Below, piece by piece: positions 1 through 10,928 of a stretch of 64,000 nt of DNA. Position numbers and translations under genes: made by a program. Positions within the stretch are counted from its first letter, which is position 1. Each line of letters starts with the position of its first letter. The DNA comes from CAVVFX01 sp963777595. Its GTDB lineage: Bacteria > Acidobacteriota > Terriglobia > Bryobacterales > Bryobacteraceae. The DNA lies in contig CAVZRE010000066.1 in the NCBI GenBank assembly GCA_963777595.1, positions 62,001 through 126,000 on the forward strand. The letters are read 5' to 3'. The notes under the pieces are model-generated. The model saw only the letters and a program-made list of their open reading frames with translations, was not told where the DNA came from and ran no database searches.

Positions 1-978
1 TTCTTAGAATCGTTCACGAAGAGAGTGGACGACTGAGGGGGCGGGGTGGGCGTTCCGGCTACCGCGTTGTTAAAGGCGCTGTAAATCTTGGTGCCATCGG
101 GAGTAAAGACGCTACCGCCGAGGTTGGTCTGCACACTAAAAGGAGTGGCGATCGTCCACGGCGCATTGGCATTGTTGGCTTGGGCGATCACGCCGAGGGT
201 GGCGGTATCGTAGAGCGTAAATCCGGCCATGAACCGCGAACCATCGGGTGACACGGAGAGTACCGTAGACTGGCCTGTCACGCTCCGGGAGTTGATGATC
301 GTACCCGAGGCGACTTCATAGACAAAGAGATAAGTGGTCGTGGTGGTGGGAGTGGTGAGACCGATGATGAAGTTGCCGTCCGGCGTGGTGATCAGCTTAC
401 TGTTCCAGGCGAGGGTCGGGCGGGTAACGCTGGTGGTTCCGATTTGCGTGGGCGTGGAGGCGGTCGGCGGGGTCAGAACGGTGAGCAGTTCTTGTCCGGC
501 AGCCTGGGTCTTGTCGAGGATGAGCAGACTGGTGGCGGTGGTGAGAGTGGAAATCAGCGCGCGCCCGTCGCCGCCTACGGCGACGCCTTGCGGCTTAGCC
601 GGCATTGCGACCGTTTGGGTTACCGCGCTTTGGTTCAGGTCGATGATGCTGACCGTCGATACGCCGCGAATTGGTGACGTACAGCGTGCTGTTGTCCGGG
701 GATATGGCCGCTGCCAGAGGGGTGGTCCCCACCGAGATGGACCGAACCAGTTTCTGGGTAGAAGTGCTGACTACATCAATGCGGTTGGAGTTGGTGTTGA
801 CTAGATAAAGAAGACCCCGGGACTCATCGAGCACCATATCGGACGGCGAGTAGCCTAGATTGATGATCTGGCCGAAGGTTGCGGCCTGTTGGGTCGTTTG
901 GGCTCGGAGGCTCGCGGTAAGGCTCCCCAAGACGAGCGTAAGCCCAATGAAACTATACAGATGTCGATTCATTTTCAC
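1..978 (-). CDS. YncE-like beta-propeller secreted protein (C-terminus beyond window, frameshifted)
   Basis: The protein begins with a signal peptide (hydrophobic stretch after MKMNRHLYSF, cleavage near LRAQ) and continues with repeats of the surface-layer/YncE propeller type, including the motif NSTLYVTN. The first 105 or so residues are open in one frame. Near 660-675 the reading passes to another frame, where VSTVSIIDLNQSA and further propeller-like sequence continues to base 1 without a stop, so the true C-terminus lies outside the window. Propeller proteins of this kind are common in Solibacter-like genomes and are thought to act in the periplasm or at the cell surface; the ligand is unknown. 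The frame break may be a sequencing error. Confidence 0.7.
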
Positions 979-1166
979 GAAAAAATATCCCCTCGGGACG
1001 CGGCGCGTTTACGGAATCACAATTATAACCCTTGTAGTCACGAAGAGTTGCCAACGTGTGACGGGATTCAGTTGCCAAACTGGGGGGCAGACCGTGAATT
1101 GAGACGGTATGCCCCGAGAAACGGCGCAAGCTGCTAAGCAAAACCTGTCACGAGTGAGACGGGCGA

Positions 1167-3263
1167 TTACTCTTCTTCTTCCTCTTCGCCGGTACGGGCG
1201 GCCTTAGCGGCGGCAATTACTTTGTCGGCTTGTAATTGCGGCACGTAGTCATAGTGGTCGAATTCCATGGAGAAAGATGCGCGGCCCTGGGTCATGGACG
1301 TCAAGTCGCTCTGGTAGCTCAACATTTCCGACATGGGGACCTGGGCCTTGATAAACTGCGTGGCGCCTTTGGTATCCATTCCGGAGATGCGGCCACGACG
1401 ACCATTGAGATCGCCCATGAGATCGCCGGCATACTCCACAGGCGCCTGGATTTCGACATTCATTACAGGCTCCAGCAATGCGGGTTTGGCGGCGGACATC
1501 GCGGCTTTGAAGGCTTTGCGGGCGGCCAGCTTGAACGACATTTCCGAGGAGTCGACATCGTGATAGGAGCCGTCGTAGACATCTACTTTAAAGTCGACGA
1601 CGGGGTATCCGGCGAGATAACCTCTTTCGGCGGTTTCGACGATGCCTTTTTCGATCGCGGGAATATAGTTTTTCGGGATGGCTCCGCCGAAGACGCTGTT
1701 GACGAATTCGAATTTCCCGCCGCGCGGCAAGGGCGACATACGGATCCAGCAATCGCCGAACTGTCCATGGCCGCCGGTCTGCTTCTTGTGACGGCCTTGA
1801 ACGTCCGCGTTGCCGCGAATGGTTTCCCGATATGGAATCTTGGGGGCTTTCAAGGTGACGTCCACACCGTAGCGACGTTTCATGCGGCTGACGACGACTT
1901 CGACGTGCTGCTGTCCCGCGCCGGCAACGAGGAAATCCTTGGTCTGGGGGTCGCGATAGAAGCGGAGCGATAAATCTTCTTCGAGCAGGCGGTTAATGGC
2001 GTTGCCCATGCGGTCTTCGTCCTGGCGGGATTTGGCCTCGACGGCAAAAGCGATGGACGGCTCCGGCAGATGGACCGGTTCGAATTCAATCAACGATGTC
2101 TTGTCGGCGAGGGTGTGGCCGGTGAGCGCGTCCTTCAATTTCGCTACGGCTCCGATATCTCCGGCATGCAGTTCGTTCACCGGTTGGATGGTTTTGCCGA
2201 GCGGGGAGCCGATATGCGCGAGGCGCTCATCGGTGGACTTCTGGACATCGATCAGATGCTGATCGTTCTTAATGCAGCCGGACATCACTTTGAAGAATGT
2301 AATGCGGCCAGCAAAAGGATCGGCAGTGGTTTTGAAGACGAAGGCGGAAGCGGGGCCTTTATCGCTGATTTCGCGGGTGACGTCCTGGCCGTTCACTTTG
2401 CCGTGAACCGCGGCGTGATCGGTGGGCGAAGGGAAAGTTTCACCGAAGAAATCGAGGATGCGATCGGTGCCGATATTGTGGAGCGCGGAAGCACAAAGAA
2501 TCGGGTAGATGCGAAGTTCCCTTACTGCGGCGTGGAGTCCTTCGACGATGTGCTCAGTCGGCAGGGTACCTTCGTTGAAAAATTCTTCGAGCAGGGCGTC
2601 GTTGCCCTCGGCGACGATTTCGACGAGCGCTTCGTGGGCGGTTTTGGCGGTGTCGGCGTACTCGGAGGGAATGTCGCATTCCTTACCTTTGCCATCGCCA
2701 TCCGGCGGGTAAAGGAAGGCGCGCATGCGGACCAGATCGATGATCCCTTTGAAATCCTTCTCGGAGCCGATTGGGAGTTGGATGGGAATGGCGGTGCGTC
2801 CGAAATTCTCCTGAACGCTGGCGACCGCGCGCGTAAAGTCGGCGCGCTCACGATCGAGTTTGTTAATCAGGATGGCGCGGGGCAGGTGGAATTCATCGGC
2901 GAAGCCCCAGGTCTTTTCGGTTTGGACTTCGACACCGGCAACGGCATCGACCACGACCAAAGTGGCGTCGTCCGCAATCATGGTGGAGTAAGTGTCGTTG
3001 ATGAAGATGTTGAAGCCGGGGGTATCGAACAGGTTGATTTTGTACTTCTTCCACTCCAGGGCTGCGATGGAGGTGGAGACGGTGAGCTTGCGCTGGATTT
3101 CCTCGTCATCGTAATCCGTCGGAGTATTGCCTTCGTCCACGCGCGTCAGGCGGTTGACAGCGCCCGACGTAAATAACAGGCCCGCGACAAGGGACGTCTT
3201 GCCAGAGTGCCCGTGACCTACAATGCCAACATTGCGTATATCCTTCGATTCGTAGACTTTCAC
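1167..3263 (-). CDS. Elongation factor G-like GTPase (EF-G paralogue)
   Basis: This 698-residue translational GTPase has the EF-G domain order: G domain, domain II, III, IV and V. The P-loop reads GHGHSGKTS in place of the GHxDAGKTT of canonical EF-G. DTPG (G3) and NKLD (G4) are intact. Domain IV is recognised around residues 470-590 and the protein ends in an acidic tail (GEEEEEE). The altered P-loop and the lack of neighbouring rpsL/rpsG/tuf genes place it in the EF-G2-like paralogue group, not the housekeeping fusA. In that family the function in translocation or ribosome recycling is uncertain. It appears monocistronic; the start at 3263 is preceded by a GGAG-type ribosome binding site. 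Confidence 0.9.
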   Translation of the reverse strand: MKVYESKDIRNVGIVGHGHSGKTSLVAGLLFTSGAVNRLTRVDEGNTPTDYDDEEIQRKLTVSTSIAALEWKKYKINLFDTPGFNIFINDTYSTMIADDATLVVVDAVAGVEVQTEKTWGFADEFHLPRAILINKLDRERADFTRAVASVQENFGRTAIPIQLPIGSEKDFKGIIDLVRMRAFLYPPDGDGKGKECDIPSEYADTAKTAHEALVEIVAEGNDALLEEFFNEGTLPTEHIVEGLHAAVRELRIYPILCASALHNIGTDRILDFFGETFPSPTDHAAVHGKVNGQDVTREISDKGPASAFVFKTTADPFAGRITFFKVMSGCIKNDQHLIDVQKSTDERLAHIGSPLGKTIQPVNELHAGDIGAVAKLKDALTGHTLADKTSLIEFEPVHLPEPSIAFAVEAKSRQDEDRMGNAINRLLEEDLSLRFYRDPQTKDFLVAGAGQQHVEVVVSRMKRRYGVDVTLKAPKIPYRETIRGNADVQGRHKKQTGGHGQFGDCWIRMSPLPRGGKFEFVNSVFGGAIPKNYIPAIEKGIVETAERGYLAGYPVVDFKVDVYDGSYHDVDSSEMSFKLAARKAFKAAMSAAKPALLEPVMNVEIQAPVEYAGDLMGDLNGRRGRISGMDTKGATQFIKAQVPMSEMLSYQSDLTSMTQGRASFSMEFDHYDYVPQLQADKVIAAAKAARTGEEEEEE

Positions 3264-3541
3264 TTGGAGCCTCCCGTTTAAAGGACGAATCCTATCACAA
3301 AATGGTTAAAAGGGCGGCGGGGTTGTAAGTGCGGGCAAATGGCTCATTCCGATTGGGCACAGCCGGTAAAGGCGGCTACAGCGCAGACGGGTAGGGATGG
3401 GAAAAACAACGCGGGGCGAGGCGGCAACGTGGGATCGTCAAGCGTACAGGAAGCCGGCAGCTTTGAGTAGCAACTACTTGTTAGCAATGGGAGGGCGTTC
3501 ATGCCAGCAGTGTGCGAGAATCGGGTCGCTTCGGGCGTCAC

Positions 3542-4500
3542 CTAGCTCAATAGTTTATTCAGCCGGTCGAAGCTGACTTTGGAGGCGGCCATGGAGTCGC
3601 CCCAATCGGCGGCGTTATCCTGCTCGATGCAGAAGTGCTTCATGCCGGCGACTTCAGCGTGGGCAAAGATCGGTTTGTAGTTGACCTCGCCCTTCTCCGA
3701 CCGGAACCAACGTAATCGCGCCCATTCTCTGCCGCTGATTCAGATCGGCGGCGAAGATACTTGATGCCGCGCGCGTCTTTCACGTGCCAGAGTTCGAAGC
3801 GTCCCGGATTCTTCTGGAACATTTCGAGGACATTCTGTCCCGCCACGGTAGCCCAACCAATGTCGAGCTGCATGGCGACGAGGGCGGGATCCGTCTCCTT
3901 AAGAAGAATGTCGTAGGGTCGAAGCGTGCCGCCGTCGAAGGGTTGGAACTCCTGCGCGTGGTTGTGATACAGCATCTTCATGCCGAACTTCTTGACGATC
4001 TCGCCGTGTTTGTTGAGTTGCTCGGCGGTGCGTTTGACGGACTCTTCGCCAGGAGCCGGAGGTCCGCCGGCGGGAGGCGCGCCTTTCATTTTCTTAGCCG
4101 CTGCGCCGGCTCCTCCTCCTCCGCGAGGGGCGCTGATCTCGGTGTACTTGAGTCCCATGATCTGAAAGCCCTCGAGTTCCTTTTCGAGACCTGGACCCTC
4201 CGTCGCTGCAACGTGCGTGGACGGCATGGTTAATCCGTAGCGATCCAGCATTGCGCGATACTGCTTGGGGTCCATACCGCCCCAGGCGTTGGACGCAGGC
4301 TCGACCTCTTTGTAGCCGAGCTCGGCTACCTTCGCAAAGGTGCCTTCATAGTCCTTGGCCATAAGGTCGCGCACGGTGTACATTTCGAGCCCGATCTGCT
4401 TCTTCCAGTCTGGGGCAGCTTGCGCGACTTTACCGGCGAGCGCGAACGCTCCGCCGCAGGCCGCGATCTGTTTCAAAAAAGTGCGCCGGTTCTCTGTCAT
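3542..4500 (-). CDS. Tat-exported sugar phosphate isomerase/epimerase (TIM barrel), frameshifted
   Basis: The product starts at the ATG at 4500 with a twin-arginine signal (RRTFLKQIAACGG) followed by a xylose-isomerase-like/AP-endonuclease-2 type barrel (IGLEMYTVRDLM, ELGYKEVEPAS, MLYHNHAQEF, QLDIGWA, ELWHVKDA). A Gly/Ala/Pro-rich insert lies about 130-165 residues in. After KDARGIKYL the frame breaks twice. Near 3690 removal of one G from a GGG run restores GEGEVNYKPIFAHAEVAGMK, and the barrel then ends in the expected way at the TAG at 3542. It lies 13 bases downstream of the oxidoreductase gene on the same strand. Such pairs are common in Acidobacteriota and Planctomycetota and are thought to process sugars or inositols; the substrate is unknown. 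Confidence 0.75.
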
Positions 4501-4513
4501 AGATCCTTCCAAA

Positions 4514-6055
4514 CTAAAGCTTGATTTCCCAGCCTTTTCGGAACTGGGGCTTGATCCATTTATTAGCATCTTTGTTGTTGGTGAACTCGAGCTTTTGAGC
4601 GTCCCACAACAGCTTGCCATCGTAGTGCGTGGCTACCGCGCCGAGGACCAGCCATTCGGTGTAGGGTCCGGCGAGGCGGAAATTGGAGCAGGTAGGCGAA
4701 CCGCCTTTGCAGGCGCGGATCCAATCGCGGCAATGCGCAGAGTGATTGTCGCCAGTGGACGCGCCGGGCGAGCGCTGCAGATAAGCGGGCGGGAGCTTGT
4801 ATTCCGCCCATCGTGAACCGGGAAGAAGTCCGACGCCTTCGCCTCGGCCGCTCGTGCCGAGATAGCCTTTCGAGCCGACAAAGATCATGTTGTAGCCGCT
4901 GGAGGAAGGCGCCGGCGCGGCCGCGGAACGATTCACGCCACCGGGCGGGACACGGGGCGGCGGACCTACCTGCGGCCCTGCGCCGGGAATTTTAGCGGCT
5001 TCGGCAGGGGTCATGCCGGGTGGCAGATAAGCGTCCCCGTGAGCGCCGTCGGACCAGTACACCTTCACCGGAGGCATGTCGCCGCGGGGGCCAAATTCAT
5101 AGGTGACCGCGTTCTTTACAGGATAGGTGAACGGGCTGGTGGTTTCTTTCTTAGTGCATTCCACGCTGATGAGGCTTTCCGGGCTCAACTGCAAAGCCCA
5201 GTTAGCAGGGCCCATGATGTGTACGCCCCAATCGCCGAAAAGTGTACTACCGAAATCGAAGAAGCCGCGCCAGTTGAATGGCTGATAGAAACCAAACTCC
5301 GGGAGCATGCCGCGAGGTCCCATGGCGGCGTTGGCGAAGCTGCGGTAGGCGTCATCACCGGCTGTATAGGGACGATTGGCGGCGCCGCCGAGCCACAGAT
5401 TCCAGTCGAGCGTGTCGGGCACAGGAGTGGGGGCTGGGATGGTCTGCATGCCTTGGGGCCAACCCGGTCCGCCGTGCCATGCGTGGACTTCCTGCACATC
5501 GCCGATTTCGCCCGACCAGATGATCTCACACGCTACCCTGGTGGCGTCGTGCGAATAGCCTTGGTTGCCCATCTGGGTCGCGACCGGATATTTTTCGACG
5601 GCCTGGGTAAGAAGGCGGGCTTCCCATGGGGTCCGGGTCAGCGGTTTTTCGACGTAGACGTGCTTGCCGAGCTGCATGCAAGCGAGAGCGCAAGTCGCGT
5701 GCATGTGGTCGGGAGTTCCGATGACGACAGCGTCAATCGACTTGCCTTGCTTATCGAGCATTTCGCGAAAATCTTTGTATTTTTCCGCCTTAGGCCACAG
5801 ATTGAAGCCGGGCGCTCCGCGTCTCCAATCGACGTCAGCCAAGGCGACAACGTTTTCCACTTTATTCCAGGCGTCCTTCAGATCGCTGAAGGGTTGGCCG
5901 CCCGCACCGATACCGGCAAGGTTGAGTTTCTCGTTGGGCGATTTGTAGCCCATGGCTTTCAGCGAAGGAGTGCTGCCGAAGCCGGCCGATGGAATCGCGC
6001 CGGCGAGTAGCGCGCCATAAAAAAAATGGCGGCGGGTGAAGTCGTGTGATGGCAT
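4514..6055 (-). CDS. Gfo/Idh/MocA-family oxidoreductase with Tat signal
   Basis: This 513-residue protein has a twin-arginine export signal (FTRRHFFYGALLAGAIPSAG), a Rossmann dinucleotide-binding start (NLAGIGAGGQPF) and the family signature EKPL in HVYVEKPLTRTPWE, followed by the alpha/beta substrate domain. It is longer than typical cytoplasmic members (about 350 residues) because of a Pro/Gly-rich insert around 360-400, as in exported planctomycete and acidobacterial homologues. It is predicted to oxidise or reduce a sugar or cyclitol with bound NAD(P) after folding and export. It is the first gene of a two-gene unit with the downstream TIM-barrel isomerase (13-base gap). The substrate cannot be inferred. 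Confidence 0.88.
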   Translation of the reverse strand: MPSHDFTRRHFFYGALLAGAIPSAGFGSTPSLKAMGYKSPNEKLNLAGIGAGGQPFSDLKDAWNKVENVVALADVDWRRGAPGFNLWPKAEKYKDFREMLDKQGKSIDAVVIGTPDHMHATCALACMQLGKHVYVEKPLTRTPWEARLLTQAVEKYPVATQMGNQGYSHDATRVACEIIWSGEIGDVQEVHAWHGGPGWPQGMQTIPAPTPVPDTLDWNLWLGGAANRPYTAGDDAYRSFANAAMGPRGMLPEFGFYQPFNWRGFFDFGSTLFGDWGVHIMGPANWALQLSPESLISVECTKKETTSPFTYPVKNAVTYEFGPRGDMPPVKVYWSDGAHGDAYLPPGMTPAEAAKIPGAGPQVGPPPRVPPGGVNRSAAAPAPSSSGYNMIFVGSKGYLGTSGRGEGVGLLPGSRWAEYKLPPAYLQRSPGASTGDNHSAHCRDWIRACKGGSPTCSNFRLAGPYTEWLVLGAVATHYDGKLLWDAQKLEFTNNKDANKWIKPQFRKGWEIKL

Positions 6056-6353
6056 AGGGACTTGCCTCTCAGGAAAAAATAAAGCCAGGCGGAGATGAGA
6101 ATATCACAGTTGCGAAGAGGGGTTGCAAGGAGGGAGACGTACTAAGAGCGCCGGTGCCCTTGATAGAACCGTGGCGCTCCTGGAACGTCAGTTGTGAGGC
6201 AACATCCGATCATACTACCGAATTCATGTTTTTCCGATTACAATCGTAAAATTCGATAGGGATGGCAATGGCCGAGAAGTGGCATGCAGCATCAACCGAG
6301 ATGAGCCCTAGCCCAGGACAACAGCGCAGTCAGGCGATCGTTTTCGCTGCGGT

Positions 6354-6980
6354 TTACTTTAAAGCGTAAACTTTCAAGCCCTTCACCTTTGCACTAACGC
6401 CACCGACAGGAATTCCCACGTCGGTTTTGTCGACATCCACGCGAGGATTCTCGCCGCTGATGGGAGGCGTGTCGTCGAGTTGGGCCATCATCATGGGACC
6501 GTGAACTTCGACGACCACCTTGTGCCATTTGCCGGATTCCACGGGGAGAGTCGAGGTAGCCAAGCGCACGGCCTTCAATTCACTTTTCGGATTGGGCGCG
6601 TCGACCTGCAAGGTCATCCCTTTTTGAGTGATCATTAGCCGGCAGACGTGTCCGCCTTTGTTATTGAGGCTTACGCCGATGGTGTTGGCGCCATCGAATT
6701 CGAAGGACAACTCAAAGATCGCGTCGTGGTAGGGGGGAAGCGGATGGCGCCTCACGGCCGCATGGTTATCCTCCTTCACTTGCGAGACTTTGACCGCGCC
6801 ATCGATCATTTCCCATTTACCGGGTTTTCCGGCCCAATCGGAAGCCATGGCGGAGCCGGAGAAATCGTCGCTAAACACGAGTTGTCCACGCTGGGAGAAC
6901 TCGGGGGCAGCCGCGAAAAGGAAAGGCCCGGCTAGCAGAAGAGCCGTGGCCGCCAGTTGTGAATTGTGTTTGAGATTCAT
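6354..6980 (-). CDS. Secreted DUF1080-like (concanavalin-fold) protein
   Basis: From the ATG at 6980 the product is 208 residues with a clear signal peptide (MNLKHNSQLAATALLLAG, cleavage near FAAAPEF). The mature part looks like a jelly-roll 3-keto-disaccharide hydrolase/DUF1080 domain: LVFSDDFSG near the start, GKWEMIDGAVKV, and a C-terminal SGKWHKVVVEVHG. The upstream in-frame ATG at 6995 would prepend MIRYS and is less likely as a signal start. It stands alone, about 300 bases from the oxidoreductase gene, but could act in the same periplasmic sugar pathway. The family assignment rests on pattern recognition and is moderate. Confidence 0.65.
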   Translation of the reverse strand: MNLKHNSQLAATALLLAGPFLFAAAPEFSQRGQLVFSDDFSGSAMASDWAGKPGKWEMIDGAVKVSQVKEDNHAAVRRHPLPPYHDAIFELSFEFDGANTIGVSLNNKGGHVCRLMITQKGMTLQVDAPNPKSELKAVRLATSTLPVESGKWHKVVVEVHGPMMMAQLDDTPPISGENPRVDVDKTDVGIPVGGVSAKVKGLKVYALK

Positions 6981-6995
6981 TGAATACCTGATCAC

Positions 6996-7446
6996 CGTTA
7001 TCTTATGCCCAACGCGTGTAGAGGATGCAACGGCACACAGAGTTTTGGTGAATTTGGTTCACAGTGAATCTTCAACACGCAGTTCAAATACTTCGGCCGG
7101 CGGCTTTCGAAGCGTTTACCAGTTGGTCCGGTGAGCACTTACTCTTGCCACGGACCACGTGATAGCTCCGATCGAGACGCTGCAGGAATTAACGTAGGCA
7201 ACCCGTGTTTCAGCACAACCAGTTTCGCCAAAGCGGCGACCTATGTTCACGGGAACGTAATATCTAGATAACTCCGTTGAAGATGCAGCTGCGTCCGTCA
7301 TCCGTTATCTGTCCGGTGGCCTGTGAAATGGATGATTGGAAACAAAAGCGGGTAATTTTTGTTGCGCATGTAAGTTGACCCTGATAGCATAAGAGCCAAA
7401 CGGGCTTGTATCAAACACCACAGGTCCGTTAAGGGGTTGTCTTAAA
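6996..7446. other. Intergenic region upstream of the TonB-dependent receptor
   Basis: This 450-base stretch separates the divergent DUF1080-like gene and the TonB receptor. I see no convincing coding sequence or RNA gene. A purine-rich GGGG element lies shortly before the receptor ATG at 7447. It presumably carries both promoters, but no -10/-35 pair is strong enough to mark. Confidence 0.4.
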
Positions 7447-10400
7447 ATGCGTGATCTACGTAAGATCTTTGTTCTGCTTTCGCTAGCTCTGCTAATTGCG
7501 GGCAGTGCCTTCTCTCAAGCCGTCAACGGTACTATCGTCGGAACTGTTACCGATGCCTCCGGTGCCGTCATGGCCGGCGCCAAAGTCATACTAACCGAAG
7601 TCAATACAAAGGTCGTCCACGACCAACTAACTAACTCGAGTGGCGAATACACGTTTCCCGATTTGCCGCCAGGCACCTATAATGTCTCGGCGGAAATGGC
7701 CGGCTTCAAGAAAGAAATCAAGACCGGGACAGTGCTGGAAGCCAACAACAGCCCTCGCGTCGATTTGAAGCTGCAGACCGGCGATGTCAATCAGACCGTC
7801 GAAGTGATCGCCAACGCGGCAGTCGCTCCAGACTGAGCGCGCCGACACCGGCCGCACCATGGACGCGCAGATTGTCGAAGAATTGCCCCTCGGCGTCAAC
7901 CGCAATTTTCAGAATCTTCTCGACCTGGTGCCTGGAACCTCAGGTAGAAACCTTCCAGCACTCGCAATTCTTCAATGCGTCGAGCTCGCTGCAGACCAAC
8001 ACCAACGGTCAGCCTCGCATGGGCAACAGCTATCAGATCGAGGGCGTGGATAACAACGAGCGCACCGGCCTCTTACAGGTTTTGATCTCGCCGTCCGAGG
8101 CCATTTCGACGGTCAGCGTCTCGACCACGAACCACGATATCGAACTGGGCCGCGGCACCGGGGCCATCACGAACGTGATGCTCAAGTCCGGCACCAACAC
8201 CGTGCATGGCGAAGCGTACTGGTGGGGCCAGAACAGCTACTTCGACGGCCGTTCGTTCTTCAATCCCTCTGTCGGCCACCTCGCCTACAACCAGACCGGC
8301 GGCAATATCGGCGGAGCGATCAAGAAGAACAAGCTCTTCTACTTCGTGAATTTCGTGAACACGCAGGATCACGAGGCCAATACCAATCTGGAAACCATTC
8401 CGGACAACTCAGTTCCGTACCGGGAACTTCACCGAAGACCCCACCCACGTCATTTACGACCCGGCGACGGGCAATCAGGACGGGTCCGGACAGAATCGCA
8501 CCGCGTTCCCCAGGAACATCATCCCGCAGAGCCGCATCAATCCGATTGCAGCCAAGATCTTCGCCACGTATCTGCCGCCCACCAACGAGCCCATAACCAG
8601 CTACACCGCGCAGACGAACGACTATTTCTCTCTGCTGCCGGCGGTGAAGACCAATAACCAGATCGATTCCGACATGGATTGGAACCTGACCGACAAGGAT
8701 CGGATGCGGTTCCGCTTCAGCTTCGGCCGCCCGGTGACATACCAGGCGCCGCAATTCGGCAATGCGGGCGGTCCGGCGCAGGGCGACTTCGAAGGCACGG
8801 GCACGCAGAAAACCTATTCGGCCGGCATTGGCTATAACCGGATCATCAGTCCTACACTCTTGACTGAGCTCCGGGTCGGCCTCTCGCATTACCATAACGA
8901 GGCGTTACCAACCGACTACGGCAAGAACGATTCCCACGGCGCTTGGGCATTCCCGGCGTCAATCTGGGACCCTTCACCAGCGGTTTTGTCGGCATTTCGA
9001 TCGGCGGTTATTTCCAGCCCGCTGTTCGGCTACTCCGCGAGTTTGCCCTGGGATCGCGCGGAAGCTAATATCGATGTAGTCAATACCTGGACTAAGCTGA
9101 TCCGCAACCACTCCGTCAAGTTTGGTGTCGATCTGCGGCGCGTCCGCGACGACTTACTACAGGATCAGACTTATAGCCCGCGCGGGATCATTTATTTCGG
9201 CACCGGCCAGACAGCGAAGCAGAACGAAGCACCACGCCGACGTCGTGCTCCAACACCAGCACCAGCATCGCGAACGACGTGGCCAGCTTCCTGCTGGATC
9301 AGCCCTACCAGGAAGGGCGCGATTTGAACACATACTTCCCGGCCTTCCGCCAAACGCAGATCTTCTCTTACATCGGAGACACCTGGCAGGTAACGTCGCC
9401 GGCTCACGGTGAGTCTTGGCTTGCGTTGGGAGATCTACACGGCTCCCACGCCGCATTTCGCCGGCGGATTCTCGAAGTACAATCCCGCCAACAATACACT
9501 CAGATATCGCCGGTGTCGGCGCAAATCCGATGAATCAGGGTTTCAAAACCAATCTAAAGTATTTCTCGCCGCGAACCGGCATTGCGTACCGATTGACCGA
9601 CAAGACTGTTTTCCGTGCGGGTTACGGTCAGAGCTACACGTCGTTCCCGGATAACTCCTGGATGTACAACTTCCCGGTGCGCTCCAACAATTTCTATGCG
9701 CAGCCGGGCGGTTCGACCGACACCAATGGCCCGGTCGTGCTGCCCAACGGCCAACTCGGCAGTTTTGAAGCAGGCTTCCCCGCGCCAGCCGCCGTGGTAA
9801 TCCCATCCAACGGAATTATTACCAATCCCGATCCGACCACTTCGCAGTTGTACATTCCGCTGAACTATAAGAATCCGTACTTCGAATCATGGAACGCCGC
9901 GATTCAACGGCAGTTGCCCTATGGACTGCTTCTGGACGTCGCGTACGTAGGTGGTCATGGCGTCGATATCGGAGCCAATATCAATCTCAACGCCGGCCAG
10001 ATTATCGGCGCAGGCGCCGCGGGAGAGGAACTCTACGCAAAGTTCGGCACCACGGCAGCCGTGCAGCAACTCTTCGCGGCATTCTCGACGTCCTACCAAT
10101 CACTGCAAGTGAAGTTCGATCGCCGGCTATCCAAGGGCCTTACCATAACGACGGCGTTTACGTGGAACAAGGCGATGGCATTCCAGAATGGCGACGATGG
10201 CGGGCTGGAATTTTACGCCGGCCAAGGCATCGAGCGGAACTATTCGCGGGCTACCTTTGACCGCACGCTGAACTACATCCAGAGCTACATCTACAAATTG
10301 CCGGTCGGCCAGCACGAGCGCTTTTTATCTCACAACTTGGCGGGCAAGATTCTCGGCGGTTGGCAGGTGTCAGGCATCTTCTCCGCCCGCACTGGCACTC

Positions 10401-10867
10401 CGCTCACGTTTACTGGCAGCAACACCCTGAACCTGGGCAGCGGTGGAACGACCACTGATAATCAGGTTGCGCCGATCAAGGATTTGTACGGTATCAACAC
10501 TGGCCATCCCTGGTTCAGCACCACGAGCATCAAGGCAACCGGAGTCAATAACGTGCAGGGCAGTATGGGCTATGACGTCTGGAGCGGCCCCGGGCTCATC
10601 TCACTGAACGCAGGTCTCTCGCGCTGGATCGAACTGCCGATCAAAGACAGGAACGTCCGGATGCAATTACGCATCGATTCGATCAACGTGACCAACACGC
10701 CTCAGTTCTCGAATCCGAATACATCGTGCGGCAACAACGGCGCGACCGCCCTGAATTGCACCGGTGGCAGCTTCGGTTTCGTCACGGGTACGCTTAGCTC
10801 GGGCACCGGCGTCAATGGTACCGGCGGCGGACGCGTCATCTCGTATGCCGTGAAGATCTTCTTCTAG
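7447..10867 (+). CDS. Oar-like TonB-dependent receptor with carboxypeptidase-regulatory-like domain (multiple frame breaks)
   Basis: A signal peptide (IFVLLSLALLIAGSAFSQ) is followed by a carboxypeptidase-regulatory-like beta-sandwich (GTIVGTVTDASGAVMAGA, GEYTFPDLPPGTYNV), a plug region (QIEGVDNNERTG, VLISPSEAISTVSV) and a long beta-barrel ending in aromatic YAVKIFF. The total of about 1,140 residues matches the family. The reading frame changes near 7825, 7950, 8415, about 8940, 9235 and 9410. Each fragment carries consecutive family sequence, so this is one gene read through errors, or less likely a decayed gene. In Acidobacteriota these outer-membrane proteins occur in many copies and are thought to import glycans or to support adhesion; the ligand is unknown. 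It converges on the TPR protein gene. Confidence 0.85.
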
Positions 10868-10896
10868 ACCGCAACATTGCCAGAGCAGTAAATTCC

Positions 10897-10928
10897 TGGC
10901 GCGGTCCAGTAGTTACTGGGCCGCGCCA
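10897..10928. terminator. Bidirectional hairpin between convergent genes
   Basis: The two halves at 10897-10912 and 10913-10928 form a near-perfect inverted repeat (GGCGCGG-T/C-CCAGTA arms, one G-T wobble) with a very small loop. It lies 30 bases after the TonB receptor stop and includes the stop codon of the opposing TPR gene. There is no T-run, so an intrinsic terminator role is plausible but unproven. Confidence 0.45.

Noticed and set aside
2070..3176. A 368-codon open frame on the plus strand opposite the EF-G-like gene
   Set aside because: It mirrors a highly conserved GTPase on the other strand, has no family features and no ribosome site. It is an antisense shadow of GC-rich codon usage. 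The same applies to long antisense frames opposite the oxidoreductase, P450, adenylation and sulfatase genes.
3344..3541. Possible 65-codon gene between the EF-G-like and isomerase genes
   Set aside because: Composition is not protein-like, there is no ribosome site and nothing is recognised in it.
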